11,602 bases of DNA from positions 1 to 11,602 of the forward strand of contig CAZCPY010000096.1 in assembly GCA_964499865.1 (NCBI GenBank), read 5' to 3'. Position 1 is the first letter of the stretch; the number at the start of each line of letters is the position of its first letter. The translations under genes and the position numbers were made by a program. This DNA comes from JANOGU01 sp964499865 (GTDB taxonomy: Bacteria > Pseudomonadota > Alphaproteobacteria > Rhodobacterales > Rhodobacteraceae). The notes below the pieces were generated by a model, which ran no database searches, was not told where the DNA came from, and saw only the letters and a program-made list of their open reading frames with translations. Below are positions 1 through 6,680 of the stretch, piece by piece.

Positions 1-182
1 TCAGGGGGGAGCGACCGAAGGGAGCGGTGGGGGCGGAACGCCCCCTCAGCGGAGGGAAGCGGCTTCTTCGGCCGCTGACCGACAGGAAAGGAATGTGCCG
101 AAGGCACGCAATCTGCTTCAGGCGCCGGGGCCGGGGCTGCGGCTTGACAGGTTGCGGGCCGCGGGCCATGCCTGCCTTGGCG
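1..182. other. Structured non-coding region upstream of trkH1
   Basis: I find no convincing gene here, although the trkH1 frame stays open back to position 27. The DNA is rich in inverted repeats. A 7-bp stem GGGGGCG/CGCCCCC (29-35 with 39-45) closes on a GAA loop. TCAGCGG (46-52) pairs with CCGCTGA (72-78) and encloses a competing stem AGCGGC/GCCGCT (58-63 with 71-76). GTGCC/GGCAC (95-99 with 103-107) again closes on GAA. No T-tract follows any of them. They may be the end of an upstream transcript, an intergenic repeat, or a leader for the trkH pair. The upstream gene lies outside the window. Confidence 0.55.
144..149 (+). promoter_or_regulatory. Possible -35 box for the trkH pair
   Basis: TTGACA at 144-149 is a perfect sigma-70 -35 match. 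No good -10 box lies 16-18 bases downstream: the 17-base position reads CATGCC at 167-172. If used, the transcript would begin very close to the ATG at 183, giving a nearly leaderless message, which would fit the lack of a clear ribosome binding site. This rests on one half-site only. Confidence 0.25.
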
Positions 183-1634
183 ATGAACGTAGACCTGCGT
201 CCGCCGGTGCATGTGACCGGCCTTCTGGTGGCGGCTCTGGGGGCGGCCATGCTGGTGCCCGCGGCGCTGGACGCCTTTATGCGGGACGGCAACGCGGACG
301 GCATTGCCGAGGCTGCCGTGGTCACGCTGTTTGCAGGGATCACCGTCGCCGCGGCCACCGCAGGGCGGGCCAGGCGGTCGATGGACGTGCGGCAGGCCTT
401 CCTGCTTGCGGTGTTTTCCTGGACCGGGCTGTCGGTTTTCGGCGCGCTGCCTTTCGTCCTCGGGGCGCCGGGCCTCGGCTGGACCGATGCCGTTTTCGAG
501 AGCGTCTCGGGCATCACCACGACGGGATCGACCGTCATCGTCGGACTGGACGCGTTGCCTGCGGGGATGAACCTGTGGCGGGGGATGCTGAACTGGCTGG
601 GGGGCTTGGGCATCGCCTTCATCGCGATGATCTTCCTGCCGGTGATGCGGGTGGGCGGCATGCAATTCTTCCGCGTCGAGGGATTCGAGACCTTCGGCAA
701 GGTCATGCCGCGCGCCACCGACATCGCGGCGGCCCTGCTGCGGGTCTATGCCCTGCTGACGGCGGCCTGCATCCTGACCTATGCCGCGCTGGGGATGGCG
801 CCGCTGGATGCCGTGGTGAACGGGGCGGCGACGATCGCGACGGGCGGGTTTTCGCCGTCGGATGCGTCCTTCGGCAAGTATCCGGGGGCGCCGGAATACG
901 CCGGGGCGCTGTTCATGCTGCTCGCGGCCCTGCCTTATGTGCGCTACGCGCAGCTTCTGTCGGGCGCGCCTGCGGCGCTGTGGCGGGACGTTCAGGTGCG
1001 GGGTTTCGTCCTGTGGCTGGCGGTGATCGTGGCTGCGGTCGCGCTCTGGCGCCTGATGCCCGGCGACCTGGCGCCCGAGGCGGTCTTCCGCGAGACCTTC
1101 TTCAACCTGACCTCGATCATGACCGGGACCGGCTTCTTTTCCGGAAGCTTCGGGGGCTGGGCCGGGTTTTCCATGCTTGCGGCCTTTGCGGCGGGGCTGA
1201 TCGGCGGCTGTTCGGGGTCGTCCTCGGGTGCCCTGAGCGTGTTCCGCGTGCAGGTGGCGGCGGCGGCGCTGATCGCCTCGGTGCGCCAGATCGGCACCGC
1301 CGACCGGGTGCTGAACGTGCGCCACGCCGGGCGGCGCGTGGACCCCGACGTGCTGAACGGCGTCGTGCTTTACGTGACGAGCTACCTCGGCCTGACCTTC
1401 GTGCTCGCGGTGGGGCTCACGATGTTCGGGGCGGATGCGACCTCGGCCCTGTTCGGCGCCTGGACCTCGATCGGCAACATCGGCTACGGCTACGGCCCGC
1501 TGGTCGCGCGCACCGGCACGATGGTGGATTTCAGCGACGGCGCGAAATGGGTGATGATCCTGGCCATGCTGTTCGGGCGGCTTGGCCTGCTGGCCTTCCT
1601 GGTCGTCTTCCTGCCGCGGTTCTGGAGAGGCTGA
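183..1634 (+). CDS. trkH: TrkH-family potassium uptake transporter subunit (copy 1)
   Basis: Integral inner-membrane pore subunit of a Trk/Ktr-type K+ uptake system, which normally works with a cytoplasmic NAD-binding TrkA-type regulator. The 483-residue protein shows the family's four pore-loop repeats with their filter glycines: SVSGITTTGST (about 108-117), AATIATGGFS (215-224), NLTSIMTGTGF (308-318) and TSIGNIGYGYG (428-438). Many hydrophobic helices surround them. The ATG at 183 is chosen because MNVDLRPPVHVTGLL aligns with the start of the following paralogue; the frame is open further upstream and an ATG at 168 is possible. The ribosome binding site is weak. The intramembrane loop reads GGCSGSSSGALSVFR (341-355); from memory the family consensus there is GGxxGSxxGGIKxxR, so the usual lysine is serine. 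The stop lies 7 bases before the second copy, suggesting one operon. Length is normal. Confidence 0.92.
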   Translation: MNVDLRPPVHVTGLLVAALGAAMLVPAALDAFMRDGNADGIAEAAVVTLFAGITVAAATAGRARRSMDVRQAFLLAVFSWTGLSVFGALPFVLGAPGLGWTDAVFESVSGITTTGSTVIVGLDALPAGMNLWRGMLNWLGGLGIAFIAMIFLPVMRVGGMQFFRVEGFETFGKVMPRATDIAAALLRVYALLTAACILTYAALGMAPLDAVVNGAATIATGGFSPSDASFGKYPGAPEYAGALFMLLAALPYVRYAQLLSGAPAALWRDVQVRGFVLWLAVIVAAVALWRLMPGDLAPEAVFRETFFNLTSIMTGTGFFSGSFGGWAGFSMLAAFAAGLIGGCSGSSSGALSVFRVQVAAAALIASVRQIGTADRVLNVRHAGRRVDPDVLNGVVLYVTSYLGLTFVLAVGLTMFGADATSALFGAWTSIGNIGYGYGPLVARTGTMVDFSDGAKWVMILAMLFGRLGLLAFLVVFLPRFWRG

Positions 1635-1636
1635 GG
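1624..1636 (+). promoter_or_regulatory. Ribosome binding site deciding the trkH2 start
   Basis: GGAGAGG (1624-1630) and GAGG (1633-1636) precede the ATG at 1642; the second sits 5 bases from it. They overlap the last codons and stop of trkH1, so translation of the two genes is probably coupled. This supports 1642 over an in-frame ATG at 1582 inside trkH1. Confidence 0.6.
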
Positions 1637-1641
1637 CGCCG

Positions 1642-3090
1642 ATGACCGACATGCGCCCGGTGGGATACGTCATCGGCCTGCTGCTGGTGGCGCTGGCGGC
1701 GGCGATGCTGGTCCCGATGGCGCTGGACGGGCTGCGGGGCGACCGCAACTGGAAGGCCTTCGCGCAGTCGGCGGCGGTCACCGCGCTGGCCGGCGCGGTG
1801 CTGGCGATGTCCTGCGCGAACCGGGCGGGGCGGGGGCTGACGATCCGGCATGCCTTCGTGCTGACGGTCGCCGCCTGGGTGGCGCTGCCGGCCTTCGGGG
1901 CGCTGCCGCTGATGATGGGCGCACCCGGGGCGCGGACCATCGATGCGCTGTTCGAAAGCGTCTCGGGCATGACCACCACCGGGACGACCGCCTTCGCCGG
2001 GCTGGACGACCTGCCCCGGGGGGCGAACCTGTGGCGGGTGCTCCTGCACTGGCTGGGAGGGCTGGGGATCGTCGTCGTGGCGCTGCTGTTCCTGCCCTTG
2101 ATGAAGGTCGGCGGCATGCAGTTCTTCCGCACCGAAGGGTTCGACACGCTGGGCAAGGTCCTGCCGCGGGCGCTGGACATCTCTTCGGCGCTGATCCAGG
2201 TCTACCTGTTCCTGACGCTGGCCTGCGTGTTGACCTACTACGCGCTGGGGATGAGCGGGTATCAGGCGGTGATCCATGCGCTGTCCACCGTGTCGACCGG
2301 CGGCTTTTCGTCGTCGGACCGGTCCTTCGGGCAGTTCCTGGGCGCGCCGGAATATGCCGCGGCGGTGTTCATGCTGCTGGCCTCGATGCCCTTCGTGCGC
2401 TTCATCCAGGTGATGCAGGGGCAGGTCACGCCGATCTGGCAGGACCGGCAGGTGCGGGCCTATCTGCGCTGGAACCTCTATGCCATCCTGGCCGTCGCGG
2501 CCTGGCTGATCTGGAACGAAGGGCAGGCGGCGGAACCGGCGCTGCGCGAGGCGCTGTTCAACATCACCTCGACCTTTTCCGGCACCGGCTTTGCCTCGGT
2601 GGACCTGACGCTGTGGGGGACATTTCCCTTCGTCGTGCTGATCGCGGTGGGGCTGATCGGCGGCTGCACCTCCTCGACCGGCTGTTCGGTCAAGGTGTTC
2701 CGTTTCCTGATCCTGTTCGAGGCGGTCAAGGTGCAGCTGCGCCGCCTGCAATCGCCCTCGACCGTGGTCGCGGTGCGCTACGAGGGGCGGCGGGTGGACG
2801 AGGAGGTGATCAACTCGGTCATCCTGTTCTTCACCCTGTTCATCCTCAGCTTCGGCCTCCTGGCGGTGGCGCTGTCGATGGCGGGGTTGCAGGGCAAGAC
2901 GGCGGTGACCGCGGCCTGGACATCCATCGCCAATGTGGGCCCCGTCTTCGGCCCCGAGGTGGGGCCGACCGGTGCCGTCGGCGGCTTTCCCGATGCCGCC
3001 AAATGGCTGATGATGGCGGGCATGATCCTGGGACGGCTGGAGCTGATCGCCGTCTTCGTCCTGCTGCTGCCGCGGTTCTGGCGCGCCTGA
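1642..3090 (+). CDS. trkH: TrkH-family potassium uptake transporter subunit (copy 2)
   Basis: A second K+ transporter pore subunit, 482 residues, clearly a paralogue of the preceding gene along its full length (for example both carry an FESVSG pore-loop lead-in, a GGMQFFR segment and a final PRFWR). Filter loops are SVSGMTTTGTT (about 107-117), LSTVSTGGFS (214-223), NITSTFSGTGF (307-317) and TSIANVGPVFG (427-437), all with their glycines. The intramembrane loop GGCTSSTGCSVKVFR (340-354) keeps the lysine that copy 1 lacks, although the usual GGIK is here CSVK. The fourth loop, NVGPVFGP, is closer to the family form than NIGYGYGP of copy 1. The start at 1642 follows a GAGG site and gives an N-terminus matching copy 1. 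The partner TrkA-type gene is not in this window. The two copies could form a heterodimeric pore or act as alternative homodimers; the sequence cannot decide. Confidence 0.93.
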   Translation: MTDMRPVGYVIGLLLVALAAAMLVPMALDGLRGDRNWKAFAQSAAVTALAGAVLAMSCANRAGRGLTIRHAFVLTVAAWVALPAFGALPLMMGAPGARTIDALFESVSGMTTTGTTAFAGLDDLPRGANLWRVLLHWLGGLGIVVVALLFLPLMKVGGMQFFRTEGFDTLGKVLPRALDISSALIQVYLFLTLACVLTYYALGMSGYQAVIHALSTVSTGGFSSSDRSFGQFLGAPEYAAAVFMLLASMPFVRFIQVMQGQVTPIWQDRQVRAYLRWNLYAILAVAAWLIWNEGQAAEPALREALFNITSTFSGTGFASVDLTLWGTFPFVVLIAVGLIGGCTSSTGCSVKVFRFLILFEAVKVQLRRLQSPSTVVAVRYEGRRVDEEVINSVILFFTLFILSFGLLAVALSMAGLQGKTAVTAAWTSIANVGPVFGPEVGPTGAVGGFPDAAKWLMMAGMILGRLELIAVFVLLLPRFWRA

Positions 3091-3154
3091 GGGCGCCATC
3101 GATCACCCGTGCGCGACCGTCTCACACGTTACCTCTGCCCGGAAGGCGCCTCCC

Positions 3155-4876
3155 CTACTTCCAGCAGCCGACGAGCACCGTCATCCCCGCCGCCTGCGCG
3201 GCCAGCGCGTCGGGCGACAGCGCCTCGGTCGTTGCGGATGCGGGCAGGGCGATGCCTGCCTCGGCCAGCCGGGCGGCCAGCGTGGCGGAGCCGATCGCCA
3301 GCGCCACGCCCTCGGGCAGGACCTGCACGCCGCCGGTGGCGCGCGGCAGCAGAAGCCCCAGCACCTGGCCCTGCGCATCCAGCACCGGCCCGCCCGCGTC
3401 GCCCGGCTGCGCCACCAGGTCGAACCGGCGCAGCGTCGCCTCGCCGTTCAGGCCGGTATCCGCCGCAAGCCGGCCATAGGTCAGCGTGGGCGCGGGGATC
3501 TGGTCCCCGAAGGGAAAGCCCGCGACCGCCACATCCGCCCCGGGCCGCGCGGGCCCCGCCGCCAGCACCGCCACATCCGGCGGCGCCAGCGCCACCCTGG
3601 GCGTGAGCAGCGCCACCCCCAGCGTCGTGTCGGCAAAGGCCAGGTCCATTTCGGGCCCGTTGTCCAGCGTGATGCGGCTGCATCCCTCCACCGCCTCGGG
3701 CACTGTCAGCACGTCGCCCGTGGGCGAGACGTAGAAGCCCGACCGCGACAGCGCCGCCCGCCGCACCTCCAGCCCCGACAGCATGCCCGCCCGCACGGTT
3801 TCGTCCAGCGGCACGAGGCCCGGGTCGAGCGCGCGGCCGCCGACGGGCTTGAACGACGACTTCATCGCCGTCAGCGCCCGGCCCGCCAGCGCGCCCTTTT
3901 CGGGCGGCCAGAGGATGAGAAAGCCCTTGATCGTCCCGTCCTCGATCCGCGCCTCGGCATAGGCCGCGCTGCGCGCATCCGCGCCCTCGATGCGGAAGGA
4001 CTGCGCGCGCCGCTCGCGCGGGCCCCCGGCGGGCAGCACGTCCAGCGTCTGCAGGGTGCCATACAGCCCCGCCAGCGCCGCCTCGTCGCCGGGCTGCGAG
4101 ATCAGCAGGATGCGAAAGCCCGAGCCGTCCGTTTCGGCGAACTGCACGAAGGGCGGCTCGTAGCGGTCAAAGGCCACCAGCGCCAGCGGCAGGGCGATCT
4201 CGATGCCCGCCTCTTCCTCGGTCACCGTGGCCAAGCCCAGTTCGGCCTCGACCCCGGCGCGGTCGGCCAGCAGTTCGGCGCGCTGTTTCGTGGTCAGCAC
4301 GCCCGTGGGCTCGTAGCCCTTGGCCTCCTGCCAGGCCTGCATCGAGGCCCGCGTGCCCGCCCCGAAGGCGCCGTCGATGGCGTTGCCGTAGTAGCCGAAG
4401 AACTTGAGCGCGTCCTGCAGCGTCTCGCGCGCCGGACGGTCCAGCGCGGCCTCGGAGGCGCGCGCCTCGGCGGCCGTCTCGTCTGACGGCGGCGGTGGCG
4501 TCGGGGCAGATTCCGGCGTGGCCCCGGCGGTCGGCGGCGGTGCCGCGGCGGGGTTGGCGCCCACGGGCCAGAACGGCTCGCGGTAGACCTCGCCTGCGGA
4601 GATCAGGCTGTCGGGCGGGATCAGGTTGTCGGCCAGCAGGGTGGCCAGCCGCGCCTCGGCCGCCGTCCGGTCATAGGGGCCGAGGACCACCGCATACCAG
4701 CCCGAGGCGACGCGGAATCCCGCCACATCGGGCAGGTAGCCCGACCTCGCGCGGGCGGCGTCCTCGGCCTCGCGCAGGGTGCGGAAGGACTCGATCTGCA
4801 CCCAGGCCCGGTCCTGCGCCAGGGCGGTGCCCGCGACCGCCGCCAGGAACCCCGCCAGAACCACCCACAGCCGCAT
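3155..4876 (-). CDS. Secreted SPOR / peptidoglycan-binding / trypsin-like protein, probably catalytically dead
   Basis: A 573-residue exported protein. In order: signal peptide (1-20, hydrophobic core then TALA before Q21); SPOR-like domain (about 24-85, beginning WVQIESF, with WYAVVLGPYD); Ala/Pro-rich linker (107-145); peptidoglycan-binding type 1 domain (about 150-202, ETLQDALKFFGYYG...IDGAFG.GTRASMQAWQ); a middle region I do not recognise (223-360); and a C-terminal trypsin-like domain (about 380-540). In active relatives I would expect TNAHVV, DLALL and GNSGSP or GDSGGP. Here these read TVPEAV (His to Glu394), LGVALL (Asp to Gly420) and GDAGGPV (Ser to Ala494). All three catalytic residues are thus missing by this alignment. 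Cys399 and Cys571 (CWK end) may form a disulfide. The start at 4876 is chosen for the signal peptide and a GAGGG site (4881-4885); an ATG at 4921 adds 15 residues and spoils the signal. Probable role: periplasmic binding or scaffold protein at the cell wall. Confidence 0.8.
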   Translation of the reverse strand: MRLWVVLAGFLAAVAGTALAQDRAWVQIESFRTLREAEDAARARSGYLPDVAGFRVASGWYAVVLGPYDRTAAEARLATLLADNLIPPDSLISAGEVYREPFWPVGANPAAAPPPTAGATPESAPTPPPPSDETAAEARASEAALDRPARETLQDALKFFGYYGNAIDGAFGAGTRASMQAWQEAKGYEPTGVLTTKQRAELLADRAGVEAELGLATVTEEEAGIEIALPLALVAFDRYEPPFVQFAETDGSGFRILLISQPGDEAALAGLYGTLQTLDVLPAGGPRERRAQSFRIEGADARSAAYAEARIEDGTIKGFLILWPPEKGALAGRALTAMKSSFKPVGGRALDPGLVPLDETVRAGMLSGLEVRRAALSRSGFYVSPTGDVLTVPEAVEGCSRITLDNGPEMDLAFADTTLGVALLTPRVALAPPDVAVLAAGPARPGADVAVAGFPFGDQIPAPTLTYGRLAADTGLNGEATLRRFDLVAQPGDAGGPVLDAQGQVLGLLLPRATGGVQVLPEGVALAIGSATLAARLAEAGIALPASATTEALSPDALAAQAAGMTVLVGCWK

Positions 4877-5065
4877 GAAACCCTCGCCCCGCCAATCCCT
4901 TGGCGAGGTGACAAACCACATCTTCCCGCCGAATGCCAGCCACTCGGACGCCGGGCGCCCGCGGTTGACCCGCTCCGTTGACCCGCCAATCTACCCCCGC
5001 GATTGACCCCCGCAGGGCGCGCCCCTAAAGGAGGGCGCGCGCCGCACCCCTGCCGGAGACCACCG
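4877..5065. promoter_or_regulatory. Divergent regulatory region between the protease-like gene and glyQ
   Basis: This 189-base region should hold promoters for both directions. It contains TTGACC three times on the + strand (4965-4970, 4978-4983, 5003-5008). The last is followed, 17 bases on, by TAAAGG (5026-5031), a half-matching -10 box; use of it would start glyQ mRNA near 5038. CCCGCCAATC occurs twice in direct orientation (4888-4897 and 4982-4991), a candidate regulator site. No clear - strand promoter is visible. Confidence 0.35.
5017..5040 (+). repeat. Perfect 8-bp inverted repeat before glyQ
   Basis: GCGCGCCC (5017-5024) pairs with GGGCGCGC (5033-5040) around the 8-base loop CTAAAGGA. 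The loop and the first bases of the right arm spell AAAGGAGG (5027-5034), a near-perfect ribosome binding sequence, but no start codon follows within 12 bases. The hairpin ends 25 bases before the glyQ ATG. It might be a leader structure, or only part of the promoter region if transcription begins near 5038. Confidence 0.45.
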
Positions 5066-5977
5066 ATGCCCGCCCCGCGTTCGTTCCAGGAGATCATCCT
5101 GCGATTGCAGGCCTACTGGGCCGCGCAGGGCTGCGCCGTGCTGCAACCCTACGACATGGAGGTGGGGGCCGGCACCTTCCACCCCGCCACCACCCTGCGC
5201 CCGCTGGGGCCGCGCGCCTGGTCTGCGGCCTATGTCCAGCCTTCGCGCCGCCCGACCGACGGGCGATATGGCGAAAACCCCAACCGGCTGCAGCACTACT
5301 ACCAGTACCAGGTCATCATCAAACCCTCGCCCCCGGACCTGCAGGACCTCTACCTCGGCTCGCTGCAGGCGATCGGGCTCGACCTTGCGCTGCATGACGT
5401 GCGGTTTGTCGAGGACGACTGGGAAAGCCCCACCCTGGGCGCCTGGGGCCTGGGCTGGGAGGTCTGGTGCGACGGCATGGAGGTCAGCCAGTTCACCTAT
5501 TTCCAGCAGCTTGCGGGCTACGACTGCAGGCCCGTCTCGGGCGAGCTGACCTACGGGCTGGAGCGGCTCGCGATGTATGTCCTGGGCGTGGATCACGTCA
5601 TGGACATGCCCTTCAACGACCCCTCTGCGCCGATCCACCTGCGCTATGGCGACGTGTTCCGGCAGACGGAACAGGAGTATTCGCGCTGGAACTTCGACCA
5701 GGCCGATACCGCGATGCTGCTTCAGCACTTCGAGGACGCCGAGGCCGAATGCGCCCGCATCCTTGCCGCCGACCCGCAGGACAAGGCCGGGCGGCGGATC
5801 GTCATGGCGCACCCGGCCTATGACCAGTGCATCAAGGCGTCCCACCTCTTCAACCTGCTCGACGCCCGCGGCGTGATCTCGGTGACCGAGCGGCAGACCT
5901 ACATCGGCCGCGTGCGGACGCTCGCCAAGGCCTGCGCGGATGCCTTCGTGACCACCGAGGCGGGGGGCGGGGCGTGA
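5066..5977 (+). CDS. glyQ: Glycine-tRNA ligase, alpha subunit
   Basis: Catalytic subunit of the alpha2beta2 bacterial glycyl-tRNA synthetase (class II): glycine plus ATP forms glycyl-adenylate, then glycyl-tRNA(Gly), in the cytoplasm. The 303-residue length equals the usual family length. Recognisable family blocks are QGCAVLQPYDMEVGAGTFHP (about 21-40), RRPTDGRYGENPNRLQHYYQ (61-80), VEDDWESPTLGAWGLGWEVW (115-134), the motif-3-like GLERLAMYVLGVD (164-176), EYSRWNFDQAD (204-214) and KASHLFNLLDARGVISVTER (257-276). The ATG at 5066 follows GGAG (5055-5058) with a 7-base gap and gives the standard N-terminus (SFQEIILRLQ); a TTG at 5003 would add 21 odd residues. Its stop overlaps the next gene by 4 bases. 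The beta subunit is the fourth gene of the cluster, two genes intervening. No missing conserved block was seen. Confidence 0.97.
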   Translation: MPAPRSFQEIILRLQAYWAAQGCAVLQPYDMEVGAGTFHPATTLRPLGPRAWSAAYVQPSRRPTDGRYGENPNRLQHYYQYQVIIKPSPPDLQDLYLGSLQAIGLDLALHDVRFVEDDWESPTLGAWGLGWEVWCDGMEVSQFTYFQQLAGYDCRPVSGELTYGLERLAMYVLGVDHVMDMPFNDPSAPIHLRYGDVFRQTEQEYSRWNFDQADTAMLLQHFEDAEAECARILAADPQDKAGRRIVMAHPAYDQCIKASHLFNLLDARGVISVTERQTYIGRVRTLAKACADAFVTTEAGGGA

Positions 5978-6678
5978 TCGTCCGATATCGCCCGGAAGGT
6001 GCCGCAGAGGTCGCGCTGGCCTGGGCCGCGCAGTTGCCTGGCAAGGTAGGACGCCGTGCGAAGCTGCGAATTGACCGACGCTATGCGGCGCGCGCGATTG
6101 CGGCGTTCAACGCACGAGTTTCGCGGCTGGGTGTAGGGGATGTCTGCCTTGATATGGGCGCGAATGTCGGGGTCTATACCGAGATTCTGGCGGCCACCGG
6201 AGCCACAGTGCATGCGTATGAGCCCGACCCTTGGTCGATGGACCAGTTGCAGGCGCGTTTCGCCGACAACCCGCGCGTCCACCTTCACGCGGCGGCGGTG
6301 GGCGCTATGGCCGGCACGGCCATGTTGCACCGCAAGAGGCATTTTGCCGACAACACCGCGCGGCATTCGCAAAGCTCGACCATCGTGCCCGCCGACGCCG
6401 ACCGGTTCGTGTCCAGCGGCATTCAGGTGAACGTGCTGGCGTTCCGGGACGTGGTGGCCGGGATCGGTCGTCCGGTGGCGCTGGCGAAGATCGACATCGA
6501 AGGGGCGGAGTTCGACATCCTCGAGGAGATCTTCGCCCGCCCCGCCGACTATGACGTCGAGGCGATCTTTGCCGAAACGCACGAACGCGCCAACCCCGAC
6601 CGCATCGCCCGCGTCGATGCCATGCGCCGCATGGCCGAAACGCTGGATCGCCCCTCCATCAACCTTTTCTGGCCCTGA
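5974..6678 (+). CDS. FkbM-family SAM-dependent methyltransferase
   Basis: A 234-residue protein with a Rossmann-type methyltransferase fold. The SAM-binding motif I is DMGANVGVYTE (60-70), followed by the acidic strand end AYEP (81-84, Glu83). The FkbM-type block KIDIEGAEFDILE (172-184) and ETHE (201-204) follow. FkbM proteins are usually O-methyltransferases acting on sugars or other small molecules; the substrate cannot be told from sequence. The start is GTG at 5974, sharing GTGA with the glyQ stop, so translation should be coupled; an ATG-started product would cut into the fold. Composition of the first half is somewhat lower in GC (60% over 6121-6180 by hand count) and uses more mixed codons than glyQ, hinting at later insertion into the operon. 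The next gene starts 2 bases after its stop. It has no signal peptide or membrane segment, so it should be cytoplasmic. Confidence 0.85.
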   Translation: MIVRYRPEGAAEVALAWAAQLPGKVGRRAKLRIDRRYAARAIAAFNARVSRLGVGDVCLDMGANVGVYTEILAATGATVHAYEPDPWSMDQLQARFADNPRVHLHAAAVGAMAGTAMLHRKRHFADNTARHSQSSTIVPADADRFVSSGIQVNVLAFRDVVAGIGRPVALAKIDIEGAEFDILEEIFARPADYDVEAIFAETHERANPDRIARVDAMRRMAETLDRPSINLFWP

Positions 6679-6680
6679 CA

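Noticed and set aside
1531..3099. Long open frame on the - strand opposite trkH2 (522 residues)
   Set aside because: It is rich in Gln, His, Arg and Gly with no domain or membrane pattern, as expected for the reverse strand of GC-rich code; the + strand encodes an unmistakable TrkH.
3089..3154. Possible bidirectional terminator between the convergent trkH2 and secreted-protein genes
   Set aside because: Only the self-complementary GGCGCC occurs twice (3092-3097, 3145-3150), 47 bases apart, with no T-tract; too weak to call. I see nothing else in the gap.
2031..3479. A + strand open frame running from trkH2 into the protease-like region
   Set aside because: It is out of frame with trkH2 and Arg/Ala/Gly-rich, then crosses into the antisense of the secreted protein.
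5974..6678. Methyltransferase as a tRNA-modifying enzyme because of the glyQ/glyS context
   Set aside because: Its motifs (KIDIEGAE block) are those of the FkbM family, generally acting on small molecules or sugars; no RNA-binding domain is visible, so the context alone does not justify the call.
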